A DNA stretch of 64,000 nucleotides from Candidatus Thorarchaeota archaeon SMTZ1-45 (GTDB taxonomy: Archaea; Asgardarchaeota; Thorarchaeia; Thorarchaeales; Thorarchaeaceae), in assembly GCA_001563335.1 (NCBI GenBank), contig LRSL01000086.1, positions 1 to 64,000 on the forward strand, written 5' to 3'. The notes below the pieces were generated by a model, which saw only the letters and a program-made list of their open reading frames with translations, did no database searches and had not been told where the DNA came from. How positions within the stretch are numbered: position 1 is the stretch's first letter; every line of letters starts with the position of its first letter. Position numbers and translations under genes: made by a program. Below are positions 8,474 to 16,705 of this stretch, in pieces.

Positions 8474-9271
8474 CTAGTTCGATTCTTCCAGCTTATCGAT
8501 TGCATTGACCACAGCATCAAGTGACTTTGCAATTGCCTCAACGAGCAAGGGGTCTTGCTCTCCAGTTTCTTCTCCTTCCTCAGCTTGTTCTGTCTTTTGT
8601 GCTCCATGGAGATTGCCATCACATGAGAGAATTGCAGCAGCATCCAGACCACGAGTTTGCGCAAATGTGAAGAGAAGTGAGGCTTCCATCTCAACGCTCT
8701 TCACTCGAGCCTTGGTCCATAGGTCCAGTTGATTGAGCGCGGGGTTCACATAGTAAATGTCTGAGGTCCAATTGATACCCGCATGTATACGGTCGGATGG
8801 TAATAACTCAGAGATGCTTTCAAAGATCGCAATAAACCATTTGGGAGATGCCACAGCAGGGTATTCCATTGGAGCATAGTTAAGACTGGCACGCTCATCA
8901 CGTACGCATGCAGTTGGAACGACCACATCACCAACCTTCACAGAGGGGTCGATGCCTCCGCAACTACCTAGACGAATAATTACTTTGCAATCGAGTTTGG
9001 CTAACTCTTCAATGCATATATGGGTCGAAGCAACTCCCATGCCAGTACCAGAAATGGTGACAGGTATGTCGTTTGGAGTATATGCTCGATAAGTAACAAG
9101 TCCACGATATCGTGCAACTTCTTCTGGATCTTTCATCCTGGATACTATCACAGGCACGCGATCTGGATTACCTGTGATAATGACGTGTTTCTCTACATCT
9201 CCTTCTCCAACTCTAAGATGCGGCTGAATTCGTTTCTTCAATGGAATCACCTGACAAAATTCAGGTCCCAT
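8474..9271 (-). CDS. purine nucleoside/uridine phosphorylase
   Basis: Nucleoside phosphorylase of the NP-I family: phosphorolysis of nucleosides to free base and ribose 1-phosphate in the cytoplasm. The 265 residues show ITGNPDRV (phosphate contact), ISGTGMGVASTHICIEEL, RLGSCGGIDPSVKVGDVVVPT, and SVEMEASLLFTFAQTRG, which supplies the glutamate that binds the ribose hydroxyls. The E-M-E core is intact, so it is probably active. Substrate preference (uridine or purine) cannot be settled from motifs. An unusual Glu/Gly-rich insertion (EQAEEGEETGEQD) lies near residues 228-240. A small Cys-rich ORF precedes it by 27 nt. Confidence 0.85.
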   Translation of the reverse strand: MGPEFCQVIPLKKRIQPHLRVGEGDVEKHVIITGNPDRVPVIVSRMKDPEEVARYRGLVTYRAYTPNDIPVTISGTGMGVASTHICIEELAKLDCKVIIRLGSCGGIDPSVKVGDVVVPTACVRDERASLNYAPMEYPAVASPKWFIAIFESISELLPSDRIHAGINWTSDIYYVNPALNQLDLWTKARVKSVEMEASLLFTFAQTRGLDAAAILSCDGNLHGAQKTEQAEEGEETGEQDPLLVEAIAKSLDAVVNAIDKLEESN

Positions 9272-9297
9272 TACTTACTTTTACACTGTTCGGTTTT

Positions 9298-9504
9298 CTA
9301 GTTCCAAAAAATGTAGGGAATACCATTCATCCGAGCAAGAATGCAGTCAATACACACCCATTGTCCGCTGATGAAGAAGCTTCTTTCGAATCGGGGTATT
9401 ATCGTATCGCACACGTTACACCTTCGTAGTTCTGTGTTATAGTTCTCATTAAGAAACACAAGTAACAAGGACATTAATTTCGCATTCTGTTGTTGAATTA
9501 ACAT
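9298..9504 (-). CDS. small CxxC zinc-binding protein (putative)
   Basis: A 68-residue ORF with two CxxC pairs, RRCNVCDTII and WVCIDCILAR, spaced 18-20 residues apart as in a small zinc ribbon. It ends 27 nt before the nucleoside phosphorylase start on the same strand. The first 25 residues are hydrophobic and less convincing, so the true start may lie further in. No specific family is recognised. Confidence 0.4.
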   Translation of the reverse strand: MLIQQQNAKLMSLLLVFLNENYNTELRRCNVCDTIIPRFERSFFISGQWVCIDCILARMNGIPYIFWN

Positions 9505-9629
9505 CTATAATCACATCCTTAGTATTGTGAGGCTCATTCCTTATTAGAGCCACAGAACAATTTTCTAATAGTGCAAATCGCTCCATTATAGTTGCTTGTG
9601 AGTGAGAATCTTGAAAGGAGCAATAGTCT

Positions 9630-10001
9630 ATGGGACAAGAGTTCAGCTATTTCTGCTACCGGTGTGGTAGAGAGAATAGACTAAATCTACCAATGCCAAA
9701 TGCACCAGATTACCACCATACAAACTTGGCTTGTAAAAACTGTGGAGATGGGACTCACATTCTCGTTAGCCATTGTCCAAAATGTAGCCGTTATGTATAT
9801 TGGATCAATGACATGTCAATTCCAAGTCTTGTAGAGAGTTTTGCAAGGTATATGGTTCATAATATGCAGGCGCTAATAGATAAAGCTGCAATGCAAGGGT
9901 CTTCAATCAGTATTGACACGCCTCATGTATATCCAATACAGGCGACCTGTCCCTGTGGTGAAAAAATAACAGTTAATCTGCCAATTCCTGATATGGACTG
10001 A
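9630..10001 (+). CDS. multi-zinc-ribbon protein, function unknown
   Basis: A 123-residue cytoplasmic protein with three Cys clusters: CYRCGRENRLNLPMP near the N-terminus, CKNCGDGTH with CPKCSRYV in the middle, and CPCGEKITVNLPIPD at the C-terminus. The N- and C-terminal clusters end in nearly the same phrase (NLPMP / NLPIP), suggesting an internal repeat of a Zn-knuckle followed by a strand. The start is supported by AAGGAG 9 nt upstream of ATG. Such proteins often bind RNA or act as adaptors, but nothing here identifies the role. Confidence 0.7.
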   Translation: MGQEFSYFCYRCGRENRLNLPMPNAPDYHHTNLACKNCGDGTHILVSHCPKCSRYVYWINDMSIPSLVESFARYMVHNMQALIDKAAMQGSSISIDTPHVYPIQATCPCGEKITVNLPIPDMD

Positions 10002-10047
10002 TTACATAATTTCCCTACTAGTTTCGTCAGTGCTGAAAGTAATTTTA

Positions 10048-10716
10048 TCAAGTTGCTTTGCTGGTTGTGCCACTCTTTGAAAACCAGTCACATATCCCTG
10101 ACAAAGGACACAAACTACACCTTGGATTCTTCTTCAAGCAAATGGTAGCTACAAGGTCTATGATTCCCCAGTATAGTCGGGCATCCTGTTGACCCCCAAC
10201 CCTGGACATAAATTCCCAAGCTTTGATATCAGTGGGACCCGCAAATCGAATCCCATAGACGCGTGAAATGAAATGAATCACATTTCCGTCAACTAGAGAA
10301 ACAGATTCCCTAAATGCAAAATTCATGACTGCAGATGCAGTGTAAGACCCAACTCCTGGAAGTGCTTGAAGGTTCGCGTGGGAGTTAGGAATCTCACCAT
10401 CATATTCCTTGAGTATGATTAAAGCGGTTTTCTTAAGGTGCATTGCTCTAACAGATTGAAGCCCTAAAGATTTCAAGAATTGTGCAATTGTGGTTTCACT
10501 TGCTTGTGCAAGTTTCTTAGGAGAGTCAAAATTGCTCATGAAGTCATTAAATACTCTTGACACAGCAGAAGCTGTTGTTCTACGAAGAAGCATTTCAGCT
10601 ATCAGAATCTGGTAGGGGTCAGTAGTACTCCTCCATGGAAATTTACGACCATTTTTGTCATACCAATCAATTACTCTCTTTCTTACAATAGCATGTGTTC
10701 TAGCATTGCCATGCAT
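10048..10716 (-). CDS. Mig-type T/G-mismatch DNA glycosylase (EndoIII/MutY superfamily)
   Basis: Base-excision glycosylase of 222 residues. The N-terminal FPWRSTTDPYQILIAEMLLRRTTA block closely resembles the archaeal thymine glycosylase Mig. The helix-hairpin-helix LPGVGSYTASAV has Tyr125 where endonuclease III has its catalytic Lys and MutY has Ser; that Tyr is characteristic of T/G-mismatch enzymes. The catalytic Asp is D143 in LVDGN. A [4Fe-4S] cluster is formed by C193, C200, C203 and C209 (C-x6-C-x2-C-x5-C). It would repair deaminated 5-methylcytosine. It starts 9 nt after the archaeoflavoprotein gene, so they are probably cotranscribed. Confidence 0.8.
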   Translation of the reverse strand: MHGNARTHAIVRKRVIDWYDKNGRKFPWRSTTDPYQILIAEMLLRRTTASAVSRVFNDFMSNFDSPKKLAQASETTIAQFLKSLGLQSVRAMHLKKTALIILKEYDGEIPNSHANLQALPGVGSYTASAVMNFAFRESVSLVDGNVIHFISRVYGIRFAGPTDIKAWEFMSRVGGQQDARLYWGIIDLVATICLKKNPRCSLCPLSGICDWFSKSGTTSKAT

Positions 10717-10725
10717 TGAGCTCCC

Positions 10726-11289
10726 TCACTCTTTTCTGAGGAGATCTGAAACAATCTGTGGAATTTTCAGAGGCGAGTCTACTACAATTACTCGATCCAT
10801 TTCTCTGAGTCGCTTGACATTTTCCAAATCGACTATACGCGGTTTAATTAAGAATACTTCGCCTTTGGGTCCAACTGTCCTTACTTCTTCATCAACTTGG
10901 TCTACGGGATATAGTAATACTGGTGTACTTCCCTTTAGTGTCTGGGCGATAGCATTAGTGATAAGCGTGTCAGCTATTCCATGCGCAATCTTGGCTGTAG
11001 AATTCGCAGTCAAGGGAGCCACAATGAAAGCGTCGTACTTGCCTATTTGAAGAGGACCAGCAATGAATGGCACATTTGCATTGGACTCCTTAAGGACCTT
11101 AGAGAAAGATCCATTTAGCTCATCCCAAAGACCATAGAGACGCAACATCTGTTCCCCTGCTTTCGAAACGATGACAGTGAGTCGGATGTTCTCGTCAGAT
11201 TCTAGTTGTTTCATGGTTTTTATTATCTCATGTATCAAATCGCCAGAACCAGTGATTCCCCAGACAATACGTGCCAATGTAATCATCAC
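10726..11289 (-). CDS. afpA: archaeoflavoprotein (AfpA-like)
   Basis: FMN-binding protein of the UbiX/Dfp-fold flavoprotein family, 187 residues. The N-terminal WGITGSGDLIHEI loop, VIVSKAGEQML, a middle IGKYDAFIVAPLTANSTAKIAHGIADTLITNA block and the LLYPVDQ segment match archaeal proteins named archaeoflavoprotein. Those are thought to take electrons from ferredoxin or serve in pterin reduction. No membrane segment is seen. It sits upstream of the mismatch glycosylase in a two-gene unit and is divergent from the luciferase-like oxidoreductases at 11356. Subfamily assignment is by eye. Confidence 0.7.
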   Translation of the reverse strand: MMITLARIVWGITGSGDLIHEIIKTMKQLESDENIRLTVIVSKAGEQMLRLYGLWDELNGSFSKVLKESNANVPFIAGPLQIGKYDAFIVAPLTANSTAKIAHGIADTLITNAIAQTLKGSTPVLLYPVDQVDEEVRTVGPKGEVFLIKPRIVDLENVKRLREMDRVIVVDSPLKIPQIVSDLLRKE

Positions 11290-11355
11290 AGACTATTCGT
11301 ACATGCAGAAATAAATATCCCTTAACAAAAGCTGGATATTTGAGAGGGGGATGTA

Positions 11356-12384
11356 TTGAAATGTAGTGATTTGATTGAGATGAGTAGTTCATATAAATTG
11401 AGTATTGGCATCACTACACACATGGGGGTAAATGCAACAAGCTGGATTGCTCAAAACTCAGACTCTCTTGGAGCCGGTAGTATCTGGGTCGGAGAGGATA
11501 TCGCGCTAGGACAGGAAACTTTTGTTCTCACTGCATCATCATTACTTCAGTCAAAGAGTGTGAGGGTAGGTACAGGTATTATACCCGTGACTGTTCACAA
11601 TGTTTCCACACTCGCTCGGACGGGCGTAACCCTTGATGAGATTGGATCTGGTAGATTCGCATATGGGCTTGGTATTGGGGGTATTCAGGATTTAGAGAAA
11701 CATGGAATTAGCATCAAGAAACCAGTCACTGAACTTCGGAAGATCGTGGAAATCCTGAAACGATTATGGTCCGGAGAAACCACTTATTCTAGTAGTGAGA
11801 TGTTTTCTTTACATGGATTTAGTTTGGAGTTAACAAATCCGATCAATATTCCAATCTTCTTAGGAGTCAGAGGACCTCAGATGTTAAAACTATCTGGTGA
11901 GATAGCGGATGGAGTCATTTTGTCAGGCCCTTTTGACTATCTACGTTATGCAATTAGTATAGTAGATAGCGCTGCAGATCAGGCTGGAAGAATAAAGGGT
12001 GAAGTTGAGAAGGTGATTTGGGTCCCGACAATTCCAACATTCAAGGGCATCCAGGAAAAGGTAGCTCGAAGGGTCGTTGCACTCGTGATTGCAGACACAC
12101 CGGATGCAGTCCTCGATATGCTCTCTGTTGACAGGGATAAAGTGAATCAGATTCGAGAGGTTGTCGCCTCATCTAGTCCTAAAGAGGGTGCTGAGTTTGT
12201 TGATGATGAACTACTTGATGTCTTCTCGATAAGTGGTTCAAAAGAGCATATGGTTGATCGATTTGAGGAATTGGTTGGTATTGGTGCTACTGAGGTCGTG
12301 ATTGGGCCACCATTTTCAGGGGATTGGAGAGAGGCTTTGGTTGAGATATTCGCTGAGGTGGATTCTAGGAGGAGCATACCATGA
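11356..12384 (+). CDS. luciferase-like (LLM) F420/flavin-dependent oxidoreductase
   Basis: TIM-barrel oxidoreductase of the luciferase-like superfamily, related to F420-dependent methylene-H4MPT reductase. Visible are WVGEDIALGQETFVLTAS, VRVGTGIIPVTVHN, RFAYGLGIGG (the cofactor phosphate loop), and ADGVILSGPFDYL in the late barrel. The TTG at 11356 is preceded by GAGGGGG at 5 nt; an ATG at 11380 is an alternative start. It overlaps the next LLM gene by 4 nt (ATGA), implying coupled translation and perhaps a heterodimer. The substrate is unknown; mer itself is not confidently indicated. Confidence 0.75.
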   Translation: MKCSDLIEMSSSYKLSIGITTHMGVNATSWIAQNSDSLGAGSIWVGEDIALGQETFVLTASSLLQSKSVRVGTGIIPVTVHNVSTLARTGVTLDEIGSGRFAYGLGIGGIQDLEKHGISIKKPVTELRKIVEILKRLWSGETTYSSSEMFSLHGFSLELTNPINIPIFLGVRGPQMLKLSGEIADGVILSGPFDYLRYAISIVDSAADQAGRIKGEVEKVIWVPTIPTFKGIQEKVARRVVALVIADTPDAVLDMLSVDRDKVNQIREVVASSSPKEGAEFVDDELLDVFSISGSKEHMVDRFEELVGIGATEVVIGPPFSGDWREALVEIFAEVDSRRSIP

Positions 12385-13292
12385 GATGGGGAGTAGCACT
12401 CAATGTAAGAGAGAAACTATCTGATACAGTGCGAAAAGCAGAAATCGCTGATCAAGGTGGAATAGACCAAGTATGGGTGACTGATTTTCCGGCAATCAGA
12501 TACGCACCAGCTGTGGCTGCAGCAGTTGCAGAAAGAACAACTGAATGTAGGATAGGAGTTGGGCTTGTTAGTCCCCTTCTATATTCTGTGACCCAGATTG
12601 TACAATTCATGTCAACATTGGCTGATACCTATGGTGAACGATTTGACCTTTTGCTTGGTCCTGGAGACAGACATGCGCTTGCTAGTATAGGCATCAAACA
12701 CTCAGCAAAACTAATGGTTGGCAAAACTAAGACTGCGCTAGAAAAGGTCAGGCACGAGCTATCAGAAGCGGGGCATAATAGTTCTGTATTTCTTGGAGCC
12801 CAAGGACCTGTTATGATTAAGGCATCATTGAAGGCAGATGGTGTTTTACTTAATTATGCGGACCTTGAGATGGTTGACTGGGCGTTAAGTCAAATCAGGA
12901 ACAAAGTTCCAAAAAACTTTCATCTTGGGATTTTTCCACCAACATTTGTTGGTGATTGCAAGGATTTTGAGCGTAACCAGAGAGTTTCCTTTTCAGCGGC
13001 AATGGTAGCTATAGGTATAAACAGTATCATAAGCGAATCATTTGGTTTTCGGGATAAAATAGAAAAAGCTAGAAGTCTGATGAAGGAACGTCAGCAAATC
13101 GATTCTGAGGTTGTTAAATCTCTGGGAAGAGAGATTTTGCAGAGGTTTGTTTTTTGTGGGACTGGTGAGCAACTTAAGGACTATCTAAAGGAGCTAGAAG
13201 GGATTGGCATCTCGTCGGTTGTTTTTGGACCTCCTCAAGGAACAAGACGGAATGGCATAGAAATCTTGGTGAATGTAAAGTCGGTCATATAG
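12381..13292 (+). CDS. second LLM-family oxidoreductase, paralogue of the upstream gene
   Basis: A 303-residue luciferase-like protein, shorter than its neighbour. It keeps QVWVTDFPAIRYAPAVAAAVAE, CRIGVGLVSPLLYS, ERFDLLLGPGD (equivalent to RFAYGLGIGG) and ADGVLLNYADLEMV. It starts with ATG inside the stop region of the previous gene. Divergence in the cofactor loop (LGPGD) suggests that it is either a specialised partner or uses a different cofactor. The C-terminal FCGTGEQLKDYLKELEGIGISSVVFGP segment matches the corresponding C-terminal part of the first gene. Confidence 0.7.
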   Translation: MRWGVALNVREKLSDTVRKAEIADQGGIDQVWVTDFPAIRYAPAVAAAVAERTTECRIGVGLVSPLLYSVTQIVQFMSTLADTYGERFDLLLGPGDRHALASIGIKHSAKLMVGKTKTALEKVRHELSEAGHNSSVFLGAQGPVMIKASLKADGVLLNYADLEMVDWALSQIRNKVPKNFHLGIFPPTFVGDCKDFERNQRVSFSAAMVAIGINSIISESFGFRDKIEKARSLMKERQQIDSEVVKSLGREILQRFVFCGTGEQLKDYLKELEGIGISSVVFGPPQGTRRNGIEILVNVKSVI

Positions 13293-13298
13293 GACGGA

Positions 13299-14771
13299 TT
13301 ATGATGGAAGATATTGACGTAAGTCGACATCTTCTGGTTTTACTGACCAGACTCCTTCTTTGTACTTCCAATTCCTGGTTAAGTCAATAGTTGATCTTGA
13401 TCCTCTTTGACTGATTGTCATGATTGGTTGGACTATCTCAACACCATTCATCTGTTGAAGTGCCCGAAATACTTGGTAATATTCAACCTGGTGGTTTGCT
13501 GGCACGCTGCTCCAAACAATAATACCTCGACTTGAGAGATAATACATAGTCCATGGGAAAGTGACAATTGTTGCTAGGATTCGATCCCTCCATGCTTCAT
13601 TGCATACGATTTCAAAGCAGAAATTCGATGATAACCCGAGTCCAGACACAGCAACATATGGAAGTATGAGAGAACGGCTGTTGAGTTTATTGATAACCTG
13701 AGAGACCCGACGTGGGTCAATGTCCCATCCATAGGCGAAAAGACTCTTACTGATTTTACTTGGTGGTGCCCTAGCATTAAGTTGAAGCTGTGACCCAACA
13801 GCTAGTTCAGTCGCACCAAACTCGGGTTGAATCCCCTTACAGATCAACAGTACGGGCAGTTTATCGATTTCTGGTATTCTTTCCTCAAATGGGGATTCAA
13901 CAACTCTAGCAAGTGTCCATTGACCATTTTCGAAAAGTGATAGATTCGATCTTGCACCGGAACCAGTCTGATAGTGCAAACTTGAGTAGTCAAAGTATGT
14001 ACTTGAAACAGATCTTATTGAATCATGGAACACTGACATGTTTCTATCCCTATTAGGAATCATGAAACTTACATATCCAAGATCGGTCATGGTTGTCTTT
14101 AGAAGGCTCTTGGTGAATCCATACTCAGAAAAGCCCTGCTCAACTTCTTCCCAGTTAACATCCTCTTGAAGTGTGAAGAAAAGCATTGCAGATTGAATAT
14201 TGAATGCAGTATAGTCGAGAATTGCACTATATCTCACTAGATGTCGTTCGCGAAGACGGTCCAAAGCCCTGGCAACAGTTCTAGGAGCCATCTGTAAGAT
14301 CTCTGCACATTTTACAAGAGAAATAGTTGGGTTGATTGCCAAGACTTTGAGAACATCAAAGTCTGTCTGTGTAATCGGTGTTTCTTCCATAAGAAAAGCA
14401 AATGTATAGGCAGACCTAACAGCATCCCGTGTTAGAAGGTTGAACTTGCTAAGTGTTTTCAAGTTCTCCAGAACTTTGTTCTTGAAACTTTCTCTAATTG
14501 GTACAAGCGTGGGATTTGTTGGATAGGACACATATTCAGGATTTAGCTTTAGATGTTCAACTGCGTTCACAGCCTCATCCATTGTGAGACTACCTGCACA
14601 AATTCCAAGATAGATTCTCATTGCATCCAGATAGAATTGGACTGAAGGTTCTGTGACTTTTGGTATAAGATCATCGTAGGGAGTTTCTATATCAATAGGG
14701 GAAAACCTACTTTGGGGCTTGTCTTGAGTAGAGTCTTTAATTCCCATACGAGTTTTATCCAATTTCTTCAA
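13299..14771 (-). CDS. large double-winged-helix regulator (Lrp/AsnC-like), member 1 of a pair
   Basis: A 490-residue putative transcription regulator. The clearest HTH lies near residues 135-185 (TDFDVLKVLAINPTISLVKCAEILQMAPRTV in part), in the order of an Lrp/AsnC-type winged helix. A second, weaker HTH lies near residues 325-375 (SLFAYGWDIDPRRVSQVINKL). Each is followed by an alpha/beta region in which alternating hydrophobic strands could form ligand-binding domains. No signal peptide. It overlaps the end of the next regulator gene by 4 nt, so the pair is translated together. The ligand and targets are unknown. Confidence 0.6.
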   Translation of the reverse strand: MKKLDKTRMGIKDSTQDKPQSRFSPIDIETPYDDLIPKVTEPSVQFYLDAMRIYLGICAGSLTMDEAVNAVEHLKLNPEYVSYPTNPTLVPIRESFKNKVLENLKTLSKFNLLTRDAVRSAYTFAFLMEETPITQTDFDVLKVLAINPTISLVKCAEILQMAPRTVARALDRLRERHLVRYSAILDYTAFNIQSAMLFFTLQEDVNWEEVEQGFSEYGFTKSLLKTTMTDLGYVSFMIPNRDRNMSVFHDSIRSVSSTYFDYSSLHYQTGSGARSNLSLFENGQWTLARVVESPFEERIPEIDKLPVLLICKGIQPEFGATELAVGSQLQLNARAPPSKISKSLFAYGWDIDPRRVSQVINKLNSRSLILPYVAVSGLGLSSNFCFEIVCNEAWRDRILATIVTFPWTMYYLSSRGIIVWSSVPANHQVEYYQVFRALQQMNGVEIVQPIMTISQRGSRSTIDLTRNWKYKEGVWSVKPEDVDLRQYLPS

Positions 14772-15877
14772 CGCCGAGGATCATGATCTCCAGAGGGCAT
14801 GCGTGATGTTATCGATGACACCACACTCTCAAGTCGTTTACCAATCTCGTTACGGTCCGCTATAAATGTGCATATCTCTGAGGTTTTACCTGCTTGATCA
14901 GTCAGTATTTGTGTCATAGTCAACCAATCAACTGTTCTGGGAGCTTCTAAATCAAGTATAGTCAATGAAGTCCCTGATACGACTCTTGCCTTTGGGAAGG
15001 TACTTGCTTGAGCATGGAGCACCCGTGATAGAGGAGATTTTTCTGATTCTGTCTTAATGCTGACTATAAGCTTCTGCGAAAGTCCGATATTTTGAAGGTC
15101 TACGTAGGGAATGGAAACAGTTCTTCTCATTCTAGCAATTTTTCTTCGAAGTGTTCTGCCTGCACTGGGCTTGATGCCCAAGTTAGAGAATCTATCTGCT
15201 AGTTCGGTCGCAGTCACATAATAATTCGATTCTATTGCAGCTGTTGTAAGCAGATCTTCTGTTGAGAATGTATCACCTTTACTTTGCTCCACAGTCCCCA
15301 CTGAAGGTAGAATATCCACGTAGTCTTTTGCCGCATCAATAGTTGCAAGGAGCCTGAAATCATGACTGAATGTCCAAGTATTTCCATTGAACAATGCCAA
15401 GTTCATATGATGAGAGGTGCTAAGTGCTTCATCAAGTTCAATGTTTAATTGGTAGGGTTTCTTTCTGAATCGTTCAACCTGCTTATGAAACCAAGAATAC
15501 CTATCATCAACTGGAATTATCGCTTCAAAATATATCATATCTTCTAAAGTTGATGACATCATTGATTTCGTCAGTCTGGTTACAAAAGCATTAGATTGTA
15601 ACCATCGTGAGAATTTTGTTAGAACATCAGACATTCCTGAAGTCTGTGCCCATCCAAACAAAAGGCGAAGACCAATTTGACCATAGTCAATATTGCCACG
15701 TATAGCCAATCCATGTTCATATTCAAGCTTTGTCCACAGTTGGTTTACAGCAGATCGTGTCACATCTAATTCACGTGCTAGAGTTGATTGTCGCATCGAT
15801 GGTGCGATCGCTAGTCTATTCAATAATCGTAATTCGCTTCTGCCCAGAGGTTTTGATGTTGTCAACAGAATACCCAC
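14768..15877 (-). CDS. large double-winged-helix regulator (Lrp/AsnC-like), member 2 of a pair
   Basis: A 369-residue protein with an N-terminal HTH at about residues 13-55 (ELRLLNRLAIAPSMRQSTLARELDV, TRSAVNQLWTKLE) and a second HTH near 205-255 (TATELADRFSNLG...TLRRKIARMRR). As in its neighbour, each HTH is followed by a strand-rich segment. The start codon is GTG with no clear Shine-Dalgarno, consistent with a leaderless message. A 19-nt palindrome lies 41 nt upstream and may be its operator. Homology to member 1 is suggested by shared architecture; identity is low. Confidence 0.6.
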   Translation of the reverse strand: MGILLTTSKPLGRSELRLLNRLAIAPSMRQSTLARELDVTRSAVNQLWTKLEYEHGLAIRGNIDYGQIGLRLLFGWAQTSGMSDVLTKFSRWLQSNAFVTRLTKSMMSSTLEDMIYFEAIIPVDDRYSWFHKQVERFRKKPYQLNIELDEALSTSHHMNLALFNGNTWTFSHDFRLLATIDAAKDYVDILPSVGTVEQSKGDTFSTEDLLTTAAIESNYYVTATELADRFSNLGIKPSAGRTLRRKIARMRRTVSIPYVDLQNIGLSQKLIVSIKTESEKSPLSRVLHAQASTFPKARVVSGTSLTILDLEAPRTVDWLTMTQILTDQAGKTSEICTFIADRNEIGKRLESVVSSITSRMPSGDHDPRR

Positions 15878-15917
15878 GTAATATGGCCAATTGTTTAGTT
15901 ATGAATGTGGCGTTAGT

Positions 15918-15936
15918 CCGATTTGTAGTAAATCGG
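15918..15936. promoter_or_regulatory. palindromic operator-like site upstream of the regulator pair
   Basis: CCGATTT-GTAGT-AAATCGG is a perfect inverted repeat with 7-nt arms. It lies 41-59 nt upstream of the GTG start of the regulator operon, about where a TATA/BRE element would be. A further CGATTT follows at about 15949. The position suggests autoregulation by the adjacent winged-helix proteins (inference). Confidence 0.45.
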
Positions 15937-16156
15937 AATGAATTTGTTCGATTTTTGTCATGTATTTCTTAGGATATGCCCTAAAATAGCGCTAAGAGGC
16001 TTACTAGAAGTGGTTCTAGGTCCAGCACTCCCTTATTATACCAGTTTCCTAATCTCTTTCTTGGATTCACACTGCAGACTGAGCTCAGAAGTTAGGTAAT
16101 ACTGACTTGGTCAGTTGTATCTATCTTCCTAGTTAGTCTGAGGTAGGCGGCCAGCT

Positions 16157-16249
16157 ATGAACCAAAAAAACATCGGCCGCATCGGCCAAAGAGTAGCAAG
16201 TGAATCCGCCATATCAACTACCAGCGACGAAGGAGGTGAAAACGATTAG
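16157..16249 (+). CDS. 30-residue micro-ORF
   Basis: ATG ORF whose product ends in a glycine/acidic tail, SDEGGEND. It has no family. The last codons include AAGGAGGTGA (16230-16239), an almost perfect Shine-Dalgarno for the next ORF, so the two are arranged as a leader and coupled gene. It may be a leader peptide. Confidence 0.35.
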   Translation: MNQKNIGRIGQRVASESAISTTSDEGGEND

Positions 16250-16382
16250 CACTGACCGGATGAGAACTCTTTACGAGAGCATGACTAAGAATCGTGCAGC
16301 ATTGGAGTTGCTATCAATCGGTGTTGTGCGCGGCATTTCTACTGTTGTGCAGCCGCCATGCGAAGATCCTAGCCCGTTCTAG
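16245..16382 (+). CDS. micro-ORF with very strong SD and apparent ATT start
   Basis: The frame is open from a GTG at 16200. The strong Shine-Dalgarno AAGGAGGTGA at 16230-16239 is followed at normal spacing by ATT (16245), not by ATG, GTG or TTG. The next ATG is at 16260, about 20 nt away. From the ATT the product is about 45 residues and begins ISTDRMRTLYESMTKN, resembling the ISTDAL phrase of the micro-ORF at 27628. It ends at a hairpin that starts in the stop codon. Start choice and reality are uncertain. Confidence 0.4.
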   Translation: MSTDRMRTLYESMTKNRAALELLSIGVVRGISTVVQPPCEDPSPF

Positions 16383-16405
16383 TCAGCATCAGGTATGATG
16401 ACTAG
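16379..16405 (+). terminator. hairpin at the end of the 16245 micro-ORF
   Basis: CTAGTCA...TGACTAG stem (7 bp), with an inner TCA/TGA extension, begins in the TAG stop codon. No strong T-run follows, so it could also be an mRNA-stabilising 3' structure. Confidence 0.35.
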
Positions 16406-16419
16406 TACATAGGTGATTG

Positions 16420-16494
16420 ATGGCAGACACGTCAGTTGAAATGAATCGTTGCTGGCACGGTTGGTATGGATTCTTGTCATTCTCTGCAGTGTGA
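16420..16494 (+). CDS. 24-residue micro-ORF
   Basis: ATG preceded by GGTGA at 3 nt. The product is Trp/Cys/His containing (NRCWHGWYGF). It lies in the same micro-ORF cluster as 16157 and 16245. No family; support rests only on the ribosome binding site and context. Confidence 0.25.
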   Translation: MADTSVEMNRCWHGWYGFLSFSAV

Positions 16495-16705
16495 GAGTCA
16501 AAAAAGAGAGAATCTACATCGAAGGAGAATTGGACCCCGGAACCTCCCCCCAAAAGAGAATGGTCCGGGAGAGAATCCAAGGCCGACCTTTGAGATAGAA
16601 GAGAACTATGAAGTATTCGAGGAGAGAAAAAAGAAAATGAACCCACGAGCAGGCGACAATTGTATTGAACCCTGGTAAAATGAACAAAATTGCGGAAAAG
16701 CCGTA

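Noticed and set aside
8425-8694. 89-residue minus-strand ORF overlapping the nucleoside phosphorylase
   Set aside because: Frame shadow of the phosphorylase 3' end with no family features.
16466-16678. 70-residue plus-strand ORF in the micro-ORF region
   Set aside because: Very Glu/Arg/Pro-rich text without hydrophobic core or ribosome binding site; probably chance in a purine-rich stretch.
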